Shown: positions 1 through 11,286 of the stretch, piece after piece
How positions within the stretch are numbered: position 1 is the stretch's first letter
How the letters are laid out: each line of letters begins with the position of its first letter
Source of the DNA: Baffinella frigidus
Lineage: Eukaryota; Cryptophyceae; Cryptomonadales; Baffinellaceae
NCBI GenBank assembly: GCA_026770585.1
Contig: MU646408.1
Span: 144,353 to 171,289, forward strand
Length of the DNA stretch: 26,937 bases
Direction of reading: 5' to 3'
Program-made: the position numbers and the translations under genes
The notes under the pieces: generated by a model
Told to the model about the DNA's origin: nothing
What the model saw: only the letters and a program-made list of their open reading frames with translations
Databases searched by the model: none

Positions 1-56
1 TAGGGGTTAGGGGTTAGGGGTTAGGGGTTAGGGGTTAGGGGTTAGGGGTTAGGGGT
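1..56. repeat. Perfect TTAGGGG heptamer tract at window edge
   Basis: Eight tandem copies of TTAGGGG on the plus strand, starting at base 1. They begin 11 bases beyond the donor of exon 23. The G-rich strand runs away from the end, so on the gene strand it reads CCCCTAA toward the left edge. That is the expected orientation for a left chromosome end (C-rich strand 5' at the left would give CCCCTAA on plus) only if reversed; on the plus strand here the G-rich repeat is at the 5' edge, which argues against a true left telomere. The same TTAGGGG tract also occurs internally at 3001-3045. Confidence 0.9.
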
Positions 57-67
57 GTGGAGGTTAC

Positions 68-141
68 CGGGTCTCGTCCTTTTGGGTGAAGAAGTCGAAC
101 ATTCCGCGCTCGGAATGCACGCGATGAACGCAGAATGGCGG
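68..141 (-). CDS. UBE3B-like: Exon 23, last exon in window
   Basis: Acceptor CATCCAG, donor GACCCG/GTAACC. 74 nt encoding [20 protein letters not shown] and KDETR. PPFCVH fits the PPF-I that follows the LGF..LQ motif, and FFT fits the stretch before the catalytic-cysteine loop in UBE3B. The next exon should carry the LPTxxTCxN loop and the C-terminal tail; only TTAGGGG repeats remain. A partial copy lies at 548-577. Confidence 0.85.
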
Positions 142-3100
142 CTGGATGGTTCGGGTGTGGGGTTAAGGGTTAGGGAAATGCGCGTTTATCTGGGTCGCGT
201 TTTTCCTCCCGATTTATCGAGAGGAAATGCGCGTTTATCTGGGTCGTAAATCACGCTCTGAGAAGGGCAGCTGCCGGGGGCGGGGAGGTAGCGCCGTTAA
301 CCGTGTATTGGGAGGAACGGCGCGTTTATTCGGACCGCAAACAACATCACGCTCGGCCACTCGAGAATGGTCGAGGATCCTTTTTACATGTGGGGGTTTT
401 AAACATTTGTACCAGGATAGGGTATTCCAACATCGCGCCTGGTATAATTTTTACTCCCGTGACCAATTTTACATGAAAGTCACTACACAAATACTTACTT
501 GTAAAGCGTCACACTTTTAAATAGGCCCCTCTGGCATTCTCGGGCGGGGAGTGCACGCGAAGCACGCAGAATGGCGGGTGAATGGTTCGGGGTTGGGGTT
601 TAGGGTTTGCCGGCTCACGCGGGGTGACCGACTATTCTCAAGATGACATATTGGGTGTGCGGTACACATCCGTCAACTTTAGCGCGGAAAAGAGCCCGGT
701 CTCACCAAATTGGTGCGCCCAGATAGACTGAGACAGAGCTAGGGCACCTTCGTTGATTCCGGTTGTCTGTTTCGTAGGCCGGCTAGGGCACCTTCGTTGA
801 TTCCGGTTGTCTGTTTCGTAGGCCGTGAAGTTAAGACGGTGGGGCCTAAAGTGACCTGTAGGGTGGAGAATCCGAGGACGGGGGCGCGGGGACATGACGT
901 GACGAACTTGAGAAGCGCACACTTATCTTTTGGAGAGAAAGCCGTCACCACCTTCATCGACACCCCCCCGTGTCAGCATTCTTCTTCTTTACTTCTGGGG
1001 CAAGGACGTGACCGCCTTCTTCGACACACCCCACCGTCAGCACCCCCGTCAGCATTCTTCTTCTTTACTACCCTCGAGTAGTCAACAGGGACGTGACCAC
1101 CTTCCTCGGCACACTCCCGTTTCAGCATTCTTGATCGTGACTACCCTGGAGCCTACACATGAGTGACCCAAAAGACGTGACCACCTTCCTCGACACACTC
1201 CACCGACAGCACCCCTGTCAGCAATATTCTTCTTTACTACCTTGCTTCTTTACTAACCTGGAGTAGTAAAGAAGGACGTGACCACCTTCCTCGACACACT
1301 TCACCGACAGCAACCCCGTCAGCATTCTCCTTCTTTACTACTCTCGAGCAGTAAATAAAAAGTAAAGAAGGACCCAGAAATGAGTGAGCCTAAAGAGTAA
1401 GAGTCGATGGACCGTCAGCCGTCAGTCGGTATTCACACCTCTACGCATGACCTCTCTCCTCCTCCCTGCTGAAACATTGCCTCTGTGGGGGTGCACACAT
1501 GGGACGTGGTTGTATTAATAAAGTATCTCCAGGAGTTGGTTCCACCTTCAATCAACACAGTCTTTCTAGGAGGTGGGTCCACCTTGTATTAACAAAGGCT
1601 CACTGGGAGTTGGTTTCACCTTCCATTAATAAAGTCTCTCTGGGTGTCGGTTTCAGTAATCAAGTCTCTCTAGGACTTGGGTCCAGTAATACAGTGGACC
1701 TACCCTAACACATACCCGTCGGGGCCGGACTGATTGAGTATGTGTGGAGGGTAGGTATGCGTTATGGTGTCCACCCTTCAGGCATACTTCCTTGCAGGGG
1801 GAAATCGGGGGCCGGCCGAAGGAGTGTGTGGAGGGTAAGTATGTGTTACGGTAGCCTGTGTTAGGGTAGGTGGACTGTACAGTCTCTCTAGGAGTTGGGT
1901 TCACCTTCCAAAGTTTCTTGATAGAGGAGTCGCCAGCCGAGTACCTTTTAGGGTTTAGGATTTAGGGTTTAGGGTGTAGGGTTTAGGATCTAGGATTGGG
2001 GTTTAGGGTTTAGGGTTTAGGGTTTAGGTTTAAGGTTTAGGTGTAGGGTGTAGGGGAGCACCCTCCAGAGTAGACGGTGTGTGCCATCAGGGCGTAGGGT
2101 CCTAGCTAGGGGGAGGCGGTTTCGTATGAGCGAGGTACCCCTGTAGGACCACCATAGGGCCCTAGGCATAGGCCTACTGTAGAGTGCAGCGTCCACCAGG
2201 GTTTGGCGTCCACCCCTCCACGGTTCACCCCTCCAGGGTTTGGCATTTCGGGTTCGATGGTTAGGGTTTAGGGTTTGAGCGCACCCTCCAGCGTCGACGG
2301 TGTGTGCCATCAAGTCCTCATGATTCAGGGTCCAGGGTCCAGAGTCGATGGTTTAGGTTTCAGTGTTCAGGGTTCAGGGTTCAGGGTTCAGGGTTCAGGG
2401 TTCAGGGTTCAGGGTTCAGGGTTCAGGGTTCAGGGTTCAGGGTTCAAGGTTCAGGGTTCAGGGTTCAGGGATTAGGGTGTACCCCTCTACGGCACACCCT
2501 TCCACGTTTTACCGTTTTACCGTTGACCGTGTGGGGTTAAGTGTTTAGTGTTCAGAGTTTAGGGAAGTACCCTCCAGAGTAGACGGTGTATGTGTGACAT
2601 CAGGCTCTCCATGGTTTGCCGTTTCAGGCTCAGGGTTTAGGTAAGGATTTAGGGGTTAGAGGTTTGGTGGTGAGGGTGTAGGGGAGCACCCTCCAGAGTA
2701 GACGGTGTGTGCCATCAAGTCCTGCACGTCCAAGTCTCCGTTTTCGGGTTTCGGGTTTAGGAGTACTAGCTCTCTCTCACTCTATTTGGGCTCTTTTTAG
2801 CGCAAATGGAGTACCCTCCACGGTTTGCCCCGAGTACCCTTCACGGGTTTAGGGTGTATTCTTCCACGGCTCGCCCCTTCACGATTTGCTGTTTAGGGTT
2901 TAGGGTTTGTACCCTCCAGAGTAGACGGTGTGTGCCATCAAGTCCTGCACGGCGAAGTCTCCGTTCTTCTCCCCGCTTATCAACACCTTTGGGGTTAGGA
3001 GTTGGGGGTTAGGGGTTAGGGGTTAGGGGTTAGGGGTTAGGGATTTGGGTCTGGGATTTAGGGATTCGAGATGAGGGATTCGTCTCCGTTTTTCTCCCCG

Positions 3101-6100
3101 CTGATCAGCACCTTTGGGGTTAGGAGTTGGGGTTTAGGGATGAGGACGGAGGGGTTAATGGTGAGGGTTTATGGATTAGAGATGAGGGATCCAGAGATGA
3201 GTCTCCGTTCTTGGTTCAGGGATATGTCTCCGTTCTTCTCCCCGCTTATCCGCGCCTGCGTTTGGGGCTAAGGTTCAGGGTTTAGAAGTTGGGATTAGGA
3301 GTTGGGGTTTAGGGATGAGGATGGAGGAGTTAATGGTTTGGGTTTACGGATTAGAGATGAGGGATTCGTCTCCGTTCTTCTCTCCGCTGATTAGCACCTT
3401 TGGGATTAGGAGTTGGGGTTTAGGGATGAGGACGGAGGGGTTAATGGTGAGGGTTTATGGATTAGAGATGAGGGATCCAGAGATGAGTCTCCGTTCTTGG
3501 TTCAGGGATATGTCTCCGTTATCTCCCCGCTTATCCGCATCTGCGTTTGGGGTTAGGGTTCAGGGTTTAGAGGTTGGGGTTAGGAGTTGGGGTTTAGGGA
3601 TGAGGATGGAGGAGTTAATGGTTGGGGCTCAGGAGTTAGGGATTAGTCTCCGTTCAGGGATGAGCCATTTTCATTAACATTAAAGATGTTACCGGATGAG
3701 ACCTGCAGCTCGACGGGGTTGAAGAATCTCATCGCGGTGAGCATTTTGGCAACATATTTTTCCGGGGATCTCCGATCCAATTTGCAACGAAAATTACTTC
3801 ACGGACGTCACCTTTTTGAATTAAAAGTACACACAAATCGTGTAGTAATTTTCGTTGAAAATACCTTACAAACAGTATTTTGCCAACATCCACGTCCGGA
3901 TGAAATCGAAACCATTCTACGCGGATCACGTCCTGGAAACCCCGGAGAAACGCGTCGCATTGCTTCCCGACTATTCTAAAGTTGACACGCTGGGGTTCCG
4001 GTACAAATCCGTCAACTTTGGAGCGAAAAACAACTCGGGCCCACCGAATTGGTGAGCTCAAACAGACCGTGTGAGAGACCTGGAGTTCGACGGGGTTGAA
4101 GAATCGGATCCACTCGACGCGGATGACGTCCTGGAAACCGCGGAGGAACGCGCCCGACTATTCTAAAGTTGACATGCTGGGGTTCCGGTATAAATCCGTC
4201 AACTTTGGCGCGGAAATGAGCCTGGAGTTCGACGGGGTTGAAGAATCGGATCCATTCGACGCGGATCACGTCCTGGAAACCTCGAAGAAACGCGTCGCAT
4301 TGCTTCTTGATCTGCCTGTTCAGCCTGCGAACGAACGGTGCGATTTGGTTGAGTAATCACGATTACTCAACTGCCTTCAACCTGCAAACGAACGGGGCGA
4401 TTAGTCAACTAATTCAGCCTGCGATCGAGAGGTGCGATTACTCAACTGGCAGGAAACGCTGTGGTTAGTCAACTGCTATGGGAGCATGCACAACGAGAGG
4501 GAGGAGAGAACGAGTGGGTCCGCGAGTGAGCTTCTTGATCTGCCTGTTCAGCCTGCGAACGGACGTTGCGATTTGGTTGAGTAATCGCTATTAGTCAGCA
4601 TGCGAACGACAGGTACGACCGAGAGATGCGATTAGTCAACTGCTTCTGCGAACGACAGCGAGAGAGCGCGCGCGAGAGAGAGGGACGAACAATTTAATTT
4701 CGGTCCAAGACAGAATCTGCCCCGCTATCTTAGGCTCCAGAATCTGTCCCGCTATCCAGGCTCGGAAGATAAGGGTGTATATGCTATTTTAGGCATCAAA
4801 TGATGCTATCTTACGCCTTTTCTTCAGGACAGATTCTGGTATGGTCCGAAATGAAATTCAAGCCAGCAGGCTGTATCAGCACCCGGAGGCGAAGCGGTCT
4901 ACAAAACCGTAAAAGTAAATCCCGTCGAGCTTCAGGTCTCTCGCGAGTCCTCCTGTTATTTGCAACACGATATTATGTGTACCACGGATGATAGAAAGAC
5001 TCAAGACGGATTTACGTTGACGATTCTGAGGACCCTTTCGCCTCCGGGCGCGGAGACACACCTGAAGTCGGCCATCAAGTGGATATACTGGATGCGATTC
5101 GCCGCCGTGACCTGCCAACACGCGCGATTTCACGCAGTCTCGTCCCAACAGGCGCGGTTTCGCGGCCACTTTACTACACTCGTCAGCACTGTGGGACAGG
5201 GATAGGACACGACAACGGACATGGAGTCAGCCCCGACACTCAAGCAACCCCAGCCGCAAAAATCCGTGCACGAAGTCAAGATTCGAGAACGATTCATTTT
5301 TTTCCTGCAGACCGAGTTGTCTACGTGCCCAAAAGCTGCAAACCGAGTTGGTACACACCGAGTTTAATCTCCATAGAAGTATTAATCAATTGCTTTTGTG
5401 CAACGAAAATTACTACACGATTCACTCATAAAAGTAATAATAAAGCATCTGTGTAGTAAATTTCGTTACGCCAAAAGCAATTAATTAATACTTTTGTGGA
5501 GATGAAGTTGGTACACACCGAGTTGGTACACACCCAAGTTCTGCAAACACCTTGCTGTAGGTCCGAGCGGAAATACATAAACAAAAAATTAAAAACCATT
5601 TGGGGTTTCGGGTTTCGGGTTTCGGGTTCCGGATTTCTCGCGGGGGGGCACCTCCACGTCAGCGCCGTTGGGAATCAGGTTATGGATCCCGCCCACCTCA
5701 TCTGCGCCCCGCCACGAAACCAATCAGGCCACGCCAGGTCATACGTGAGAAGTTCATACGCAACGTTTCGCGCTGAAAGTGTTTCGTGGTACAAAAAAAC
5801 ATTATAGCGGCGGTAAAGAGCTCCGATTTCCAGCACTTTTGGCGTGTTTCCTGAGTGAGAATCAACTTTAGCTGTAGATGGTGTAGTAAAATGAAAATCC
5901 GACTTATGACCTGGCGTGGTTATGGACCCCACCTATTGTAGATTTCGGGACCGAGCGGATTTTTTTGAGAACAGGTCGGGGGATCGGGGAACGAAAAAAC
6001 GTGAAAATGATTCGTTGTGTGTCATCATGTGGGTGGGGGTCGCGATCTTGTCATCAAATCCATGCGTAAGATATCATAAAACTTTAGATGGACGTAAAAA

Positions 6101-9100
6101 TCTCCGCGATTTCCCCATTTTTTAGATCCCCCGACCCCAAGTGAAATCCTCGCGGTCCCGAAATCTACAATACCTCATCTGCGCCCCACCACGAAACCTC
6201 CCGATTATTAGACGGGGCCCAACATTCGACATTCGGGGAAACTGTGGACAACCGCCCACCTGATCTTCAATTCCTTTTTAAACGAGGTCTCGTTTTATAA
6301 TTTGTGCTACAACGAGTTGCTTTACAAAACTTAGTCTTGGGGGCGTCACTATGACGCCCCCCCTGACTCGGCCACCTGATCTACGCCCCAAAGCCAAACC
6401 TCCCGGTTGTTTTCCCTCGACTGTATTACTCTCAGCCTAACAACGATATTCAGAGTGCGGACAGGGAGTTGTGCGCGCTCTGACTCTGGAGTTGAGAGTG
6501 CGCAGGGATTCTGGAGATTTGGGGGGAGAACTCCCTGTCCACAACGTTGTAAAATAGACATTTACTCTGTTCGCATGGGTGGCCTCGTGTGATCGCCCAA
6601 CTGATCTGCGCCCCAAAGCCAAAACTCCCGGTTTTTCTTCCTCTTTCTCGACTGTATTACTCTCAGCCTAACAATGATATTCAGAGTGCAGCAACCACTT
6701 GTCACCAGTTACAGCAGCAACCACTTGTCACCAGTTGGTCAGTTGTCAACCCCCTATGCGCACTCTGGATATCGTTCGAAGCTGCTTGGGAAGCATAACT
6801 AGTTGTGACAGGGAGTTGTATATCCAGAGCGCGGACAGGGAGTTCTAGCTCCACTTGAATCGGGCTCGACAATTTGTCGAGCCCAAATCGCAACGGTCCG
6901 CCAAAAGTTGATAAATTCCCTTGAAAAAAATAGTCTTTTGACGATTTGGGTCGAATAAAAGGACACAATCGATTTAGTCAACCCGAGTGAAACAGAGCTA
7001 GGAGTTGTGCGCACTCTGGAGTTCAGAGTGCGCAGGGATTCTGGAAATTTGGGGGGATTCCTCTTGCCCGAGACAAAAGTCGAGAGTGGAACGTCTCAAA
7101 GCAAAAGTGGAACCTCTGTTAACTTAAGAAGTAACAGTGGAGAACTCCCTGTCCACAACGTTGTGCGCACTCTGGAACAGTCCTCAACCCCCCCGGCGCA
7201 CTCGACTGACCAATTGGTGACAAGTGGTTGCTGTTTTGTGACAAGTGGTAACAACCAAAATGGTGATAAGTGGTCACATGCGTTGATCAGTGGTGATAGG
7301 TGTATACGTGGTGCCCAATGGTGATAAGTGGTCACATGTTTATCTCAGAAAACGAGTTCTAAAACTCGTTTTCTCAAGTCAATTCCTTTACAAATTCGTC
7401 AACTTATTCTTTACTCTCCGCATAAGTTGACAAATTTGTAGGAGAATTGACTTAAGAAAACGAGTTTTAGAACTCGTTTTCTGAGATAAATGTGGTGACG
7501 AGTGTGATAAGTGGTGGCACGTGTATAAGTGGTGTGATAAATCTTGAGTTCAGTCAACCCTCTGGAATGTGATAATTGGTCATGCGTGTGATAAGTAGTG
7601 ATGAATGTCATAAGTTGAGATGAGAGGAGCGCACCAGCCGCACACGTGAAGTCGAGAGCGAGGTCTGACACGTCCCCGCCGTACTGCTTCAGATACATCA
7701 GATTCCCACCAAGCAAACTCCCGGATATTCTCCCTCTCCTCGTCTGTACCACTTGAGGCCAGTGGTAAGCGTATACGTGGTGACGAGTGTGATGTATAAA
7801 GTGGTGAGTTTAAGTGGTGAAGATGTGAGTGGTGATGAAGGCGGTGATAAGTGCAAGGTGGTGATACGTATAATACGTGGATACGTATCCCGTAAGTGGC
7901 CACTAGGCTCATACGCCCTACCGTAGGGCCCTAGGACCTGCCTAGGGCTTCCACGGGCGATTATTCACCCGTTGGTCACTTAAGGGATAATACCCGGTCT
8001 CTCTACAGGGGTGTCTTGCTCATAAGAAACGCCCACCCCCCTACGGACCAGCATATGGCCCTAGGCATAGGTCTACTGTAGAGTCCTAGGAGGAGGTGCT
8101 TTCTTATGAGCGCTTAAGGGATAAGAAGCGGCGATAAGTATACGGGGAGTGCACCGGCCACACTGATAAGTGGTGATGACATGAGTGGTGATGAAGGCGG
8201 TGATAAGTGTTAGGTGGTGAGAGGAGCGCACCGGCCGCACACGTGAAGTCGAGGGCGAGGTCAGACACATCCCCGTCGTACTGCTTCAGATACATCAGAT
8301 TCCTGCCACGCACCATACCAGGTCACACGCGGGAATTCGCCTGTCAATCCCCAGATTATTCCCCTGAAAACACGCCATTGGAGGGAGGGAGACACGTCGC
8401 CGGCGTACTGCTTCAGATACATCAGATTCCTGCGCACGGAGGTGAGCGAGTGAGTGAGTGAGTGAGTGAGCGAGTGAGTGAGTGAGTGAGTGAGTGAGTG
8501 AGTGACTCCAGGGAGTTAACTCCTCACAGGAGGTGAATAAACCCCTCAGAGAAGTTGAATAAACTCTTCATAGGTTTTTATTAGAACAGCGGCCTGAATT
8601 CAGGGTAGGTAGGCATACGGTATTGACTACTATAGGCTGACACGTCCCCGTCGTACTGCTTCAGATACCTCAGATTCCTGCGCGCAGTCCACGCCAGGTC
8701 ACAAGTGGGAATTTGCCTAGAGAAAGTTCTGGAGATTTGGGGGGAGAATCACGCCAAATTGGCGAGCACAAATCAAATGGGACAGAGCTACGGGGGGGGG
8801 TACTTCTGGAGAGCGGGGTCGATGGAAGGGAGCTCGTGTGATTTCTGTTCATGGAGGGAGAGGTGGGACTGACTTGTGGAGTGGGGGAGGGAGGGAGTGA
8901 GGGAGGGGGTGAGGGGGAGAGGGAGGGAGGGAGGGAGGGAAGGGGGGGTCACTTGTGGAGAGCAGGATCGAGGGACCGCAGTTCGTCAAGGTAGTTGCTT
9001 CGAAATGTCGAACCGCCGCCCTCCTAGCACCTCCGTAGGGCCCTAGCCACAGGCGTACTGTAGGGTCCTAGGGGTCTGCGGTTTGTTGTCATGGAGGGAG

Positions 9101-11211
9101 GGAGGGGGTAAGGCTCATAGACGATTGGACCACTCATCTGAAGGCTCAAGAGTAATAATAATAATGATCAAGAAGAAGAGGATGATACGGAAGAAGAAGA
9201 AGGAGGATGCGCGGGGGGGGGGGTCCATCTACAGGATTTCCGGTACAAATCTCGGCATTTTACATCCTCAAAGTACGAAATGGCTACACTGCCAAGCCAA
9301 ACCTGAGACAGAATCTGTAAGTTGATCACTTTTCGGAAGGCTATGAAGGTAATATTGAAGAAGAATCTGTTGGGGGGGGGGGGGTACTTGTGGAGAGCGG
9401 GGTCGAGGGAGGGGAGCTCGTCAAGGTAGTTATGCTTCCCAAGCAGCTTCGAAATGAAGAACCCGCAGAACGGAAGGTCGACCTGGTTTACGGTTGTTTA
9501 TTGAGTGTTTCGTGTTTAGAGGTGAGTGTTGAGGGTTCGAAATGAAGAACCCGCAGAAGGGAATGCCCTCCTTCATCTCCACAAAAGTATTAATTAATTG
9601 CTTTTGGCGCAACGAAATTTACTACACAAACGCTCTACTATTACTTTTATGAGCAAATCGTGTAGTAATTTTCGTTGCCGAAAAGCAATTAATTAATACT
9701 TGTATGGAGATTAACCTGCAAACACAAAGGGGGTGACTAAACCCAGTTGACTTTCGGCGAGGGCCTCCACTTTTGAGCACTGCCACTGCACCGAGTGTTG
9801 GGGAGTATTTTAATGAAAAGCACCTTCCACATTAAAAGCGTTTTAAAGTCAATTCGCCCCTGAAAATTGTCACCTTATGAAAGAAAATCCGAAGTTTTTC
9901 ATAAGTTGACAATTTTCAGGGGCGAATTGGCTTTAAAACGCTTTTAATGTGGAAGGTGCTTTCCATGAATTTGGAAGTTGATCTGTACCGGGATGAGGTC
10001 TATTTCCGGGGGCGAATTGGCTTTAAAACGCTTTTATTGTGGCAGGTGCTTTCCATGAATTTGTAAGTTGATCTGTACCGGGATGAGGTCTATTTCCGGC
10101 GATTTCCGGCCGTGTTGGGTTTTAGGATTTGGGGTTCAGAAGGGAGGGTCAACCCGGCATCCAGGTCAACCCCCATCCAGGTCCTGCGTGAGTTCAGGGT
10201 TCTTATCTCAGAAAACGAGTTCTAAAACTCGTTTTCTCAAGTCAATTCTCCTACAAATTTGTCAACTTGTGCGGAGAGTAAAGAATAAGTTGACGAATTT
10301 GTAGGGGAATTGACTTAAGAAAACGAGTTTTAGAACTCGTTTTCTGAGATAAGTTCAGGGTTTGACCTGAAACCGTCAAAGACGGTTTCAGGTCAAACCC
10401 TGAACCAAGGCTTGCTGAGCGGTGGGAGATTCTTCCCCTCAAGACCTACCGTCAAGGCTTGCTGAGCACGTGGCCGATGAACGCAAAGTAGCATCGGGTT
10501 TGAGGTTTCGGGTGTCGGGTTTCGTGTTTTGGGTTTGGTGTTTCGTGTTTCGGGTCTCGTGTTTCGTATTTGGTGTTTGGTGTTTCGGGTGTCGGCACTC
10601 ACCTGGATGCCGCCAAAGAGGGCCTTCCCGAGCACGCAGCCGATACACGCGAGGTAGTCCAGGGCTTCGGGTCTCGGGTCTCGGGTTCCGGGTTTCGGAT
10701 TTCGGGTTTCGGGTTGAACCTGGATGCCGTCAAAGAGGGCCTTCCCAAGCACCCGTCCGATAAACGAAAAGTAGTCCAAGTGCGATGAAACCTGTGCGGG
10801 GGGGGCAGAAAGATATCCCTTAAGTGGCCAGTAGGCTCATACGCCCTACGGTAGGGCCCTATGACCTGCCTAGTCCGATAAACGAAAAGTAGTCCAGGTG
10901 CGACGACACCTGCGAAGGTGGGGGGGTGGGAGGGTTGAAATTCTAGCACGACCACAAAGAACCAGGGGCTGGGTAGGAGCAGGTGCTATTGAGCTGTTGA
11001 CATTCGTGGCACCTTCAGCGGACGCTCCGTATTTGGGGGAAGGGGGCGGAATGAGCCAGTCGGAGATGGGGTTACAAAGCTCGATTGCGTCTGGCTGAAA
11101 CTCCATGGTATGTCTTGGAGGGGGGGTCGATTTGCTGAGACGCCTGGTACAAACCGGGGGAGCTTCGAAGGGCGAGAGAAAGAAAGAGAAAGAGAAAGAG
11201 AGAGAGATAGA

Positions 11212-11286
<75 letters not shown>

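Larger units (their letters stand above)
142..855 (-). other. Intron between exons 22 and 23
   Basis: Contains a partial exon 23 copy (548-577, minus, reading PFCV then diverging), a 24-base direct repeat of GGAAATGCGCGTTTATCTGGG type at about 174 and 224, an AT-rich stretch at 370-530 with nothing recognised, one 110-bp two-palindrome element (629-741), and an exact 44-bp tandem repeat (738-825). Confidence 0.7.
3713..4152 (-). repeat. Three partial copies of exon 20 alternating with inserted elements
   Basis: Copies at 4080-4152, 3899-3967 and 3713-3735. The first reads [20 protein letters not shown] up to ELQ with a CCAG/GTCTC donor but lacks the exon start. The second reads [18 protein letters not shown] then diverges. 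The third reads RFFNPVELQ with a CTGCAG/GTCTC donor. Copies of the 110-bp element fill 3969-4077 and 4156-4221. Together they look like tandem exon duplications interrupted by insertions. Confidence 0.9.
5692..6198. repeat. Duplicated ~40-bp intron unit with two element insertions
   Basis: The unit TTATGGATCCC, then CACCTCATCTGCGCCCC and CCACGAAACC, occurs uninterrupted at 5680-5721 and again at 5920-6198, where a 237-bp element splits it. A further inverted-repeat element lies between the two units. Related units recur at 6366 and 6598. Confidence 0.85.

Noticed and set aside
1-56. Definite chromosome-end telomere
   Set aside because: The same TTAGGGG tract occurs inside an intron at 3001-3045 and the strand orientation does not fit a left telomere; kept only as a possibility.
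1375-1392. Micro-exon reading LTHFW on the minus strand
   Set aside because: It would fit phase between exons 21 and 22 but is only 16 bases and lacks the expected residues before the tryptophan.
2275-2548. Open frames encoding VQGSGFR repeats (also at 14713-14898 and 26107-26361)
   Set aside because: They are translations of the TTCAGGG heptamer satellite in all three frames, inside introns.
3071-3677. Plus-strand open frames with [14 protein letters not shown] repeats
   Set aside because: They come from the 286-bp duplicated block and heptamers; the coding signal there is the exon 21 start on the opposite strand.
3686-4468. Plus-strand open frames across 3686-4468
   Set aside because: They are antisense shadows of the exon 20 copies, whose minus-strand reading matches the HECT domain.
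10870-11106. Minus-strand open frame starting [17 protein letters not shown]
   Set aside because: It looked like a possible exon, but exons 15 and 16 join in phase without it and it matches no HECT segment.
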